This document shows, piece after piece, positions 1 to 6,183 of a stretch of 9,184 nucleotides of DNA; position 1 is the first letter of the stretch, and the number at the start of each line of letters is the position of its first letter. Source of the stretch: DATIUV01 sp049322755 (GTDB taxonomy: Bacteria; Pseudomonadota; Gammaproteobacteria; Burkholderiales; UBA6910); the NCBI GenBank assembly GCA_049322755.1, contig JBMOQX010000021.1, positions 1-9,184 of the forward strand. Reading direction: 5' to 3'. The position numbers and the translations under genes were made by a program. The notes beneath the pieces were generated by a model. It was not told where the DNA came from. It made no database searches and saw only the letters and a program-made list of their open reading frames with translations.

Positions 1-2
1 AA

Positions 3-80
3 CTGATGGACGGGGTTGTCTTCAAGGACGGCGAACCGGTCGAGGATGAAGAGCATGAACAGCAGCGGCGCGCCGCCTGA
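3..80 (+). CDS. 3' end of an unidentified gene (partial)
   Basis: An open frame enters from the left edge and ends at a TGA at 78-80. It encodes 25 visible residues, beginning LMDGVVFKDGEPVEDE and finishing in a basic QQRRAA tail. The gene start lies outside the window, so neither length nor family can be judged. A short acidic segment followed by a basic Ala/Arg tail would fit the C-terminus of a transposase, but I do not recognise a specific family. An 8-bp dyad follows 24 bp downstream (104-131). The frame could also be chance; at 25 codons in GC-rich DNA it is weak evidence by itself. Confidence 0.35.
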   Translation: MMDGVVFKDGEPVEDEEHEQQRRAA

Positions 81-103
81 TCAGCCATGCCGGGGCGGCT
101 CAT

Positions 104-131
104 ACACCAGACTTGACGATAACTCTGGTGT
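104..131. repeat. 8-bp inverted repeat ACACCAGA / TCTGGTGT
   Basis: Two perfect 8-bp arms at 104-111 and 124-131 are separated by 12 nt. There is no T-run after the right arm, so it is not an intrinsic terminator in the forward direction. It follows the stop codon of the partial upstream gene by 24 bp. It could belong to the end of a mobile element, be a transcript 3'-end hairpin, or be a protein-binding dyad. The sequence does not decide between these. Confidence 0.4.
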
Positions 132-190
132 CGCCGGATACTACAGGTTCGTCGCGGCATTGTTGCACAGGGTGCCGCGGCCACCACCAG

Positions 191-206
191 ATTACATATT
201 TGTAAT
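191..206. promoter_or_regulatory. AT-rich 16-bp dyad, candidate operator
   Basis: ATTACA at 191-196 and TGTAAT at 201-206 form a perfect 6-bp inverted repeat around TATT. The AT-rich stretch stands out in GC-rich surroundings, as binding sites of dimeric helix-turn-helix regulators often do. It lies about 300 bp before the response-regulator start, far for a simple operator of that gene. It could serve an unseen promoter or an activator. I cannot name the regulator; it does not match the FNR or CRP consensus. Confidence 0.35.
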
Positions 207-278
207 TCGAGTGTCAGCTTCGCGACGGTGGGACCGGTATCCGAGCCCAGCCGCCCGAGTTCCGCAACGACCGCAGCC

Positions 279-334
279 GCTGCCAAAGTAATGCGGGCGT
301 AACCTCCGGGACAGCCACCCGCTGCTAAGGTAAT
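279..334 (+). repeat. 14-bp imperfect direct repeat, 42-bp period
   Basis: GCTGCCAAAGTAAT at 279-292 recurs as GCTGCTAAGGTAAT at 321-334, with 12 of 14 bases identical. The starts are 42 bp apart, close to four helical turns, so both copies face the same side of the DNA. OmpR/PhoB-family regulators typically bind direct repeats, so autoregulation by the adjacent regulator is possible. The repeats could also be chance or remnants of duplication. Confidence 0.3.
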
Positions 335-408
335 CGGCGGCCGGGTGGGAAGCCCAACCGGTCCCGGACGAAGCCTCGCGACAAGGCCTCAATCCGGGAT
401 CGTGATAA

Positions 409-455
409 TTTCGCGAGACTTCCGCACGAAAATTCACGAATCATTGTTTCGCGAG
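409..455 (+). repeat. 9-bp direct repeat TTTCGCGAG, two copies
   Basis: Identical TTTCGCGAG copies lie at 409-417 and 447-455, 38 bp apart, within 100 bp of the response-regulator start. Each contains the palindrome TCGCGA. The position between a likely promoter zone and the start codon would suit a regulator-binding pair or a site in the 5' leader. There is no direct evidence of function. Confidence 0.3.
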
Positions 456-507
456 TGATTTCTTCGCGCCCCTCCCGGCCGGAGAATTCGTCGAAGGAGG
501 ATAGACG

Positions 508-1320
508 ATGCAGCAATTCGCCAGCTCGGCCACCCGGAATGGTTCCGCTCCGAGTCCCGCCGTCGTGACCGCAGCAGCATCGCCGCCAATTGCCCACCTC
601 GTCGAGGAGGCCCCCAACCGCCGCATTCTCGTCGTCGAGGATACCAGCGAACTGGCCACGCTCATCGCCACCCATCTGAGGGAAGTGGCGCGCGAGGTGG
701 CGGTGTGCGCAGACGGGCGCGTTGCCTTGGCGACGCTACAGAAAGAATCGGTTGATCTCGTGGTGCTCGACATCGTGCTGCCGGGGCTGAACGGTCTCGA
801 AGTATGCCGGTGGATGCGGGCATCCGGCATTTCCACGCCCATCCTGATGCTGACGGCGAAATGCAGCGAGCTGGACCGTATAGTGGGTCTCGAATACGGC
901 GCCGACGACTACATGGTGAAACCGTTCAGCATGCTCGAGCTGCTCGCCCGGGTAAAGGCGATCTTTCGCCGTGTGGCGCCGCGCGGCACCGCCGAGGCGG
1001 CGCCACGAGCAGAAAAGATCCGGATCGCCGATCTTCTGCTCGATCCCGCGGCACGACAGGTGCTGCGCGAGGGCCAACCCATCAGCCTCACGGAGAAGGA
1101 GTTCGATCTGCTCCATCTCTTCGCACGCAATCCCGGACGGGTGTATGCCAGAAGCCAGATCCTGGATCTGGTCTGGGGCTACGGCAGCGGCGTCTACGAA
1201 TACACCGTCACCTCCCACATCAACCGCCTACGCGCGAAAATCGAGAAGGATCCAGCCAACCCGACCATCATCCAGACCGTATGGGGCATCGGCTATCGGT
1301 TGCAAGCCGAGAACGGGTAG
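508..1320 (+). CDS. OmpR/PhoB-family DNA-binding response regulator
   Basis: This 270-aa protein is the output half of a two-component system. It is expected to be phosphorylated by the adjacent kinase and to bind DNA as a dimer at target promoters. The receiver domain spans about residues 38-155. It shows the acidic pair E44-D45, the phospho-acceptor D88 (in VVLDIVLPG), the switch residue T116 and the conserved K138 (in MVKPF). A winged-helix Trans_reg_C domain spans about 170-267, with LTEKEFDLL and the terminal WGIGYRL signature. The ATG at 508 is well supported by AAGGAGG at 494-500. This start gives an unusual Ala/Ser/Pro-rich extension of about 37 residues before the receiver domain. 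The kinase follows after 17 nt and a porin lies further downstream, which suggests control of envelope permeability. The family is certain; the specific regulon is unknown. Confidence 0.96.
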   Translation: MQQFASSATRNGSAPSPAVVTAAASPPIAHLVEEAPNRRILVVEDTSELATLIATHLREVAREVAVCADGRVALATLQKESVDLVVLDIVLPGLNGLEVCRWMRASGISTPILMLTAKCSELDRIVGLEYGADDYMVKPFSMLELLARVKAIFRRVAPRGTAEAAPRAEKIRIADLLLDPAARQVLREGQPISLTEKEFDLLHLFARNPGRVYARSQILDLVWGYGSGVYEYTVTSHINRLRAKIEKDPANPTIIQTVWGIGYRLQAENG

Positions 1321-1337
1321 AGGCATGGGTCGCCGGA

Positions 1338-2828
1338 ATGCGCTGGCTGCCGCGGTCGTTGTTCGGCCACCTGGTCCTGACCCAGATCGCCTATGGCCTG
1401 GTCGTGGCCCTGTCCTTCCTGGTCATCCTCGAGCTCACCCACACCCGCTTTCACCTGGAAGCCAGCCAGAGGCAAGGGCTCGATTGGGCGCGAGAGATAG
1501 TATCGGAACACGCAGCGCTGGCCGCGGCGGTTGGGAGCCGCGCCGACTCGCGCGTGCAGGACCTTCTCGCGCAGTTGGGCAAAGCCAACCCTTCGGCCAA
1601 CTTCTACCTGCTCGACCGCAGCGGCCGGATTCTGGCCGCGTCGCTGCCGCTTGCGCGGCTAAAGGCGACGACGGTGGATCTCGCGCCCGTGCGGGCTCTG
1701 CTGGAAAACCGCAAACGCCTGCCCCTGCTGGTAAGGGACCCGGCCCAACCCGACACTCCCAGGGTATTCTCGGTGACACCGATCGGCGGGAGGCCCCCTG
1801 AACCCGCAGCTTACTTCCTCATGGTGCTCCTCGGCCCCAGCACGGATGCGTATCTGGTCGCCCACTCCAGCTACCCTCTGTCCGACGCCCTTATCATGGT
1901 CACTGGGGTGACGGTTCCGGCGCTGGCAGCAGCGGTGATTCTTCTGTTTCTGGTGCTGCGTCCCATTCGGGCGATCAGGCGCACCATCGAGGCGGTGGAG
2001 CGCGAGCAACTGGCCGAGTCGCCGGGGCCTGCGCCTCGTTCGCTGGAGGACGTATCGGAACTGGAACAATTGAGCAGGCACTTCGACGAAATGGCCGGCC
2101 GCGTCGTCGAGCTGCTGCGGCGGCTGCGGGACGACGACCGCAAGATGAGAGAAATGTTCGCCAACGTCTCCCATGACCTGCGCACGCCCCTTGCCGTCAT
2201 TCAAGGATGCCTCGAGACCCTGGTGTTGAAGGAGAACTCGCTCTCTCCCGGGCAAGCCCGCCAGCTCTTGGCCGCAGCCGCGGCCCAGACCCGGTCGCTG
2301 ACGCAACTGGTCGAGACCATTTTCGAGCTTTCCAAGCTGCAGAGCCCGGAATACCGGCTTCACCGCGAAGTCTTTTCCGTCACCGAGCTGGTCCATGAGG
2401 TCGCCGCCAAGTTCTCCGTGCGGGCCGAGCGCCGGGGCATAACCCTGCGCGTCATCGGTGAAGACAAGCACATCCATGTCCATGCCGACGTGCTCCTGGT
2501 CGAGCGGGTGCTGGACAACCTGATCGACAATGCCATCAAGCACGCGCAAGGCGCCACCAAGATCTATCTGATCACGCGCGACCTGCCCGACCGGGCGGAG
2601 ATCGCCGTGAGCGACGACGGCGACGGGCTTCCGGCCGAAGTGCAAGAGCAACTCTCCCGCGATGACTCCCTCTCGCCCCGCTACGCGGGGGCGACGGAGA
2701 AAGGGATGGGGCTGGGCCTGAGCATCGTGCGGCGCATCCTCGAGCTGCACGGCAGCCGGCTGGAGCTGGTGCGCACCGGCATCGCCGGCACCAAGCTGCG
2801 TTTCGCTTTGTTCAAGCAGCCGGACTGA
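1338..2828 (+). CDS. Sensor histidine kinase (HAMP, HisKA, HATPase)
   Basis: This 496-aa inner-membrane kinase senses an unknown periplasmic signal and should phosphorylate the upstream regulator. TM1 is at about residues 8-32. A periplasmic sensor region of roughly 150 residues follows, with no named domain that I recognise. TM2 is at about 184-207 and is followed by a HAMP linker at about 208-262. The HisKA H-box has H279 in FANVSHDLRTPL. The ATPase domain shows the N-box (N398 in NLIDNAIKHA), G1 (D426, DDGDG) and G2 (GMGLGL, 456-461). All catalytic motifs are intact. The frame is open far upstream, but ATG 1338 is the first plausible start after the regulator stop. The SD there is weak, so translational coupling is likely. 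An ATG at 1325 is in a different frame. Confidence 0.95.
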   Translation: MRWLPRSLFGHLVLTQIAYGLVVALSFLVILELTHTRFHLEASQRQGLDWAREIVSEHAALAAAVGSRADSRVQDLLAQLGKANPSANFYLLDRSGRILAASLPLARLKATTVDLAPVRALLENRKRLPLLVRDPAQPDTPRVFSVTPIGGRPPEPAAYFLMVLLGPSTDAYLVAHSSYPLSDALIMVTGVTVPALAAAVILLFLVLRPIRAIRRTIEAVEREQLAESPGPAPRSLEDVSELEQLSRHFDEMAGRVVELLRRLRDDDRKMREMFANVSHDLRTPLAVIQGCLETLVLKENSLSPGQARQLLAAAAAQTRSLTQLVETIFELSKLQSPEYRLHREVFSVTELVHEVAAKFSVRAERRGITLRVIGEDKHIHVHADVLLVERVLDNLIDNAIKHAQGATKIYLITRDLPDRAEIAVSDDGDGLPAEVQEQLSRDDSLSPRYAGATEKGMGLGLSIVRRILELHGSRLELVRTGIAGTKLRFALFKQPD

Positions 2829-2925
2829 CCCGGCTCTCCCTTTCTTCGCCGTCTGTTGCCAAAAAACAACATGGGCAGCCGCTTATCTCCGTATCCGTTT
2901 CCCGATTGGGCGCCGGCATGCCTCT

Positions 2926-2997
2926 CGCCGCTCCGGCAGCGGCGGCGATTCGTATTCTCCCGCCCGTGGCAATCGGCCACGCAACAAATACGGGAGA
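2926..2997 (+). promoter_or_regulatory. Structured leader of porin 1 that can pair its Shine-Dalgarno
   Basis: The porin SD (GGAG at 2993-2996) lies in CGGGAGA at 2991-2997, which pairs perfectly with TCTCCCG at 2956-2962. Enclosed is a second hairpin, CGTGGC at 2965-2970 with GCCACG at 2976-2981 (loop AATCG). An exclusive alternative is CGTATT at 2951-2956 with AATACG at 2987-2992, which would leave most of the SD free. A further hairpin just upstream is CGCCGCT at 2926-2932 with AGCGGCG at 2938-2944. The CA-rich linker 2982-2990 could be a target for a small RNA. The pairing is seen in sequence; a regulatory role is inferred. Confidence 0.45.
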
Positions 2998-3005
2998 GTT
3001 TTGAC

Positions 3006-4286
3006 ATGCGACAACAGAAACGACTGCTTGCGCTTGCCCTCGCGGGCGCCTTCGCCACCCCCACCGCGGTTCTGGCGCAAACCGCCGAGCACAAGGCACC
3101 GGGCACCGGACCGGAGCATGGTGAAACGGCACGCGCAGCAAGCGTGCAAATCTACGGCACGCTCAACATGAACTTCCAGACCACCGCCCGCACCGGCGCC
3201 ACCGCCGCCGGCACCACCGGGCTCGCCACGCTGGCAGGCCCCGCAACGGGCATCGACGGCAGCCGGCGCACCGCCGTGAGCAAGGACTCGTCCAATATCG
3301 GCTTCCGCGGCGTGGAGGATCTGGGCGGCGGGCTCAAGGCGACCTTCCAGATCGAGTCGAATGCGAACATAGACGGCGACGCCCTCACCGGCTCGGTGAT
3401 CGGCTCGCGCAACAGCAAGCTGGGCATCGCCGGCCCCTTCGGCGAGCTGTTCTTCGGCTTCTGGGACACGCCCTACAAGGCGGGCACCTACGGCACCAAG
3501 GTGCAGGACCCGTTCCGCTCGACGGACGTGTTCGGCTTCCAGAGCATCATGAGCAGCCCGGGCTTCAACCAGCGCAGCGGCAGCTATGCCAGCGGCACCA
3601 ACAACGCCTCGTTCGACAACCGCGCCAGCAACAGCGTCAACTACTGGACCCATCCCTACCAGGGTTTCACCGCCAAGCTCGCCTACTCCGCCAACGAGGG
3701 CAAGACGGCCGGCCGCAATCCCTACCTGTGGTCCTTGTCCACCAACTATGACAACGGCCCGCTCTCGCTGCTGTACTCCTACGAGTTGCACAAGGACGCG
3801 TTCGGCCTGACGGTGATGCAGGCCACGAGCACCGCCACCTCGTCCAAGGACGTGGGCCACCGCCTCGGCGCGGGCTTCGCGTTCGGCGACACCATCCTGA
3901 GCATTCTGTGGGAACGTCTCGACTACAGGAATTCCGGCACCGTGGCCGGTGTCACGCGCTACCGGCGCGACGCCTGGCAGCTCGGCGCGCTACATCGCAT
4001 CGGCGCCCACGAGTTCAAGCTGCGCTACAACCAGGCCCAGGACGGCTCCTGCACCAATGTCGCCGGCAACTGCAGCACCGGCGGCCTGGGAGCCAGGCAG
4101 TGGACCCTGGGCTACGGCTACCACCTGTCCAAGCGCACCGAACTCTACGCCTTCTATACCAAGATCCGCAACGACTACTCCGCCAGCTATACCCTCACCA
4201 TCGGCGGCGCGCCCGGTGTCGTGACCGGTCCCGGCATAGGTAGCGACCCCACCGCCGCCGGTCTCGGCATTCGCCACAGCTTTTAG
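3006..4286 (+). CDS. Outer-membrane porin (porin 1)
   Basis: A 426-aa general diffusion porin of the betaproteobacterial Porin_4 type, expected to form a trimeric beta-barrel for small hydrophilic solutes. A signal peptide covers residues 1-24 (basic RQQKR, hydrophobic core, cleavage after VLA before Q25). Family hallmarks are SSNIGFRGVEDLGGGLKA near residues 97-114, the segment IGSRNSKLG, and the barrel-closing C-terminal Phe in GIRHSF. The start at ATG 3006 is supported by the signal peptide and by GGAG at 2993-2996. An open extension upstream is rejected because it would bury the signal peptide. After cleavage about 20 polar residues precede the first strand (VQIYGTLN), longer than usual. 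C349 and C356 are the only cysteines and sit in one predicted loop, possibly a disulfide. Its position behind the kinase gene suggests control by that system. Confidence 0.94.
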   Translation: MRQQKRLLALALAGAFATPTAVLAQTAEHKAPGTGPEHGETARAASVQIYGTLNMNFQTTARTGATAAGTTGLATLAGPATGIDGSRRTAVSKDSSNIGFRGVEDLGGGLKATFQIESNANIDGDALTGSVIGSRNSKLGIAGPFGELFFGFWDTPYKAGTYGTKVQDPFRSTDVFGFQSIMSSPGFNQRSGSYASGTNNASFDNRASNSVNYWTHPYQGFTAKLAYSANEGKTAGRNPYLWSLSTNYDNGPLSLLYSYELHKDAFGLTVMQATSTATSSKDVGHRLGAGFAFGDTILSILWERLDYRNSGTVAGVTRYRRDAWQLGALHRIGAHEFKLRYNQAQDGSCTNVAGNCSTGGLGARQWTLGYGYHLSKRTELYAFYTKIRNDYSASYTLTIGGAPGVVTGPGIGSDPTAAGLGIRHSF

Positions 4287-4344
4287 GCGAGACGGCGCGC
4301 TTCCGGCCAAAGCGGGTCTCCGGAACCACGGAAGCGCGTCCCTG

Positions 4345-4376
4345 AACGGCGTCCGTCAAACGGACGCCGTTTTTTT
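4345..4376 (+). terminator. Rho-independent terminator of porin 1
   Basis: A perfect 12-bp stem is formed by AACGGCGTCCGT (4345-4356) and ACGGACGCCGTT (4360-4371) around the loop CAA. It runs into seven T at 4370-4376. It lies 58 bp after the porin stop codon. Read on the opposite strand there is no U-tract, so it should act mainly on the forward transcript. The opposing Sel1-repeat gene ends inside it: its stop codon occupies 4356-4358, at the top of the stem and in the loop. Confidence 0.93.
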
Positions 4377-5885
4377 CCCGGCCGGTTCCATGGCAAAACG
4401 GGCGTCATCGTACTCGCCGCGCGGGAACAAGACCTGGGTCAGCCCTGCCCTGCGGCACAGCCGGCGCAGCCTGCGGTAACGGGCGCGATATTCCCGCGCC
4501 CAGTTGGCAGGCGATCCGTCGCCCTCGCCCAGCAGATGCTGCGCCTCGTCGATTGCCGCACGCTGCCCGGGCGTCTCCACCAGGATGATGCGGCGCCGCG
4601 GCTGCAGCCGCAGAGCGCGGAAATCCACCACGAAACAGTCGCCCCGGTCCGCGCGGCAGGGATCGATCAGCAGCAGTTCCCTGGTCGTCAGACCGAGCGC
4701 CCCGCCCAGCCTGAGCCGTACCGCCAGCCGCTCGTCCTTCCTGGCGACGACCGCCATCAGGCGACGCCACCCCTCTTCATCGGTTCCACGCGGACCCCGC
4801 GCTTTCCCGAGGATGTCATCGAGCAGCGACGCCGCTTGTGCATACCCTTGCCGGCGCGCCTCCACCAGAAAGCGTACCGCGACGACGTCCGGGTCGTCGG
4901 GCCCGATTTCAGCCGGGGAGGGTGCTCTTCCGGCCGCCAGGTCTTTCAGGATCGTCTGCGCCGCGCGCAGGGCCGCCTCCCCATGTCCCGCCCGTGCCGC
5001 CTCGAACAGCCACAACCGCGCTTTCTTGCGGTCGCGCAGGCTGGACGTGGGATGCCGGTAGAGCATGGCGAGTATGAAGCACGCCTTGGCCGATCCCAGG
5101 GCGGCGGCGCGCTCCAGCCAGCGCACTGCCCTCTTCAGACGCCTTGTGCCCTCGCCGCCCGCCGCTCCTCCCACGGCATAGCGGAACCCCAGTTCCTCGC
5201 ACGCGGGCAAGTGCCCGGCACCCGCGGCGCGCTCCAGCAGATGCGCGCCCGGCAGCCCCAGCATCGAGCTCAACAACCCCATGCGGAAGCAGGTTTCCGG
5301 CTCCGACAAATCCACGCATCGTCCATACCAGAGATGCGCAAGGTCGAGATTTCTCGTCTCCCAATAATGGTCCGCCAGCAAGCGCGCCGCTTCCCGCCGG
5401 CCCTGGGCATACGCGTGCTCGAGCAGCCGGCACGCGCTCAGATCGCCGATGCCGTTCCGCTTCGCTTGCAGCAAGCAGCGCCCCAATTCAAAACGCGCCT
5501 CCGCGTCGCCCGCCCACGCAGCGCTGCGCAATAGCGCGAGCGCCCGTTCCATCGTATTTTCGGCGCCGTCCGCCTGCGCGCGCGCCAGCAGGAGCTTGCC
5601 AAGCTTCACCTGGGCCGGCACGCATCCCTGCTCGGCGGCCAGCTCGTACCAGCGGATCACTTGTCGATCGCTCCCCGCAGCCTCCGCCGGGATGCGTTCG
5701 CCTATCAGGCGCCATGCGTCCTCGCATCCCTGGGCGGCGGCACGGGCGAGCCACAGGTAGGCGGTGGCGGCGTTCGCTCCCAGTCCATGGCCACCCTCCA
5801 GATAAAGGCGCCCGAGCTGGAACTGGCTGTGCGCGTCGCCCGAGCGCGCCAGACGGATGATCGGTAGTACCGCTCTGCTTGCCAT
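4356..5885 (-). CDS. Sel1-repeat protein with C-terminal integrase-like domain
   Basis: A 509-aa protein on the minus strand. Residues ~13-365 carry about eight to ten degenerate Sel1-like (TPR-type) repeats, for instance AHSQFQLGRLYLEGG near the start and AVRWLERAAALG. Such solenoids usually bind partner proteins. There is no signal peptide or membrane segment, so it is probably cytoplasmic. Residues ~369-509 are a different, Arg-rich domain with LGLTTRELL, ADRGD (412-416) and ETPGQRAAIDEA. From memory this resembles the Integrase_1 type of tyrosine recombinase, but the usual catalytic Arg after GL is T400 and no His-x-x-Arg motif follows, so it should be inactive. The start at 5885 has a strong SD (GAGGGAGAG, 5892-5900); an upstream in-frame ATG at 5927 has none. 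The gene converges on porin 1 and diverges from porin 2. Its role is unknown. Confidence 0.85.
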   Translation of the reverse strand: MASRAVLPIIRLARSGDAHSQFQLGRLYLEGGHGLGANAATAYLWLARAAAQGCEDAWRLIGERIPAEAAGSDRQVIRWYELAAEQGCVPAQVKLGKLLLARAQADGAENTMERALALLRSAAWAGDAEARFELGRCLLQAKRNGIGDLSACRLLEHAYAQGRREAARLLADHYWETRNLDLAHLWYGRCVDLSEPETCFRMGLLSSMLGLPGAHLLERAAGAGHLPACEELGFRYAVGGAAGGEGTRRLKRAVRWLERAAALGSAKACFILAMLYRHPTSSLRDRKKARLWLFEAARAGHGEAALRAAQTILKDLAAGRAPSPAEIGPDDPDVVAVRFLVEARRQGYAQAASLLDDILGKARGPRGTDEEGWRRLMAVVARKDERLAVRLRLGGALGLTTRELLLIDPCRADRGDCFVVDFRALRLQPRRRIILVETPGQRAAIDEAQHLLGEGDGSPANWAREYRARYRRLRRLCRRAGLTQVLFPRGEYDDARFAMEPAGKKTASV

Positions 5886-6183
5886 CGGATTCTCTCCCTC
5901 GATGTTCTTTGCTTCGCTCGCACCCATCGGGCACGGCCTGTACGAACCAGAGGGAACTATCGCCCCGTCTCCTCGCGAAACTGTCTCAAAAATCCAACAA
6001 AAGTATCTCGCCCACCCCCGGTCTGCACTGTGGCGCAGATGCCACAAAGATTGCGTGCGGGAAGCGTATCCGCGCCAAAAGCACAGGAGTTGTGACCACC
6101 GCGCGTCCGAGGGCGGATCGGCTCACCTAAATTTCTCAGCGCTTGGGATTTCCAAGTTCAGCATAACCAAGAGGAGAACCTAG
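5886..6183. other. Divergent intergenic region between the Sel1 gene and porin 2
   Basis: These 298 bp must carry the promoters of both divergent genes, but I find no convincing -35/-10 pair on either strand. A dyad, TGTGGC at 6029-6034 with GCCACA at 6041-6046, could be an operator; its spacing does not fit CRP. A small hairpin, CTTGG at 6142-6146 with CCAAG at 6152-6156, lies just before the porin 2 SD (GAGGAGA, 6171-6177). Confidence 0.5.

Larger units (their letters stand above)
81..507. other. 427-bp intergenic region upstream of the two-component operon
   Basis: No convincing gene is visible on either strand. The open frames here are short, lack ribosome-binding sites and have no recognisable protein features. 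The stretch holds four structured elements listed separately: a dyad at 104-131, an AT-rich dyad at 191-206, a 14-bp imperfect direct repeat at 279-334, and a 9-bp direct repeat at 409-455. A further 7-bp inverted repeat is CCACCCG at 315-321 with CGGGTGG at 342-348. The operon promoter must lie here. GATAAT at 404-409 is one possible -10 box, but I see no -35 box at proper spacing, so no promoter is called. Confidence 0.6.

Noticed and set aside
804..1337. Open frame continuing 178 codons upstream of the histidine kinase start
   Set aside because: It overlaps the well-supported response regulator in another frame, has no start with an SD and reads as low-complexity Arg/Pro-rich sequence.
1659..2750. 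Long minus-strand open frame opposite the kinase
   Set aside because: It shadows the kinase; its composition is typical of antisense GC-rich frames and it has no domain.
2926..2944. 7-bp GC hairpin after the kinase gene as a terminator
   Set aside because: No T-run follows the stem, so it is treated as part of the porin leader.
2856..3005. N-terminal extension of porin 1 by 50 codons
   Set aside because: It would place the signal peptide internally; the ATG at 3006 has an SD and a proper signal sequence.
6029..6046. TGTGGC/GCCACA dyad as a CRP site
   Set aside because: The distance between TGTG and CACA is 10 rather than the 8 expected for CRP, and the half-sites carry G/C instead of A/T at the next position.
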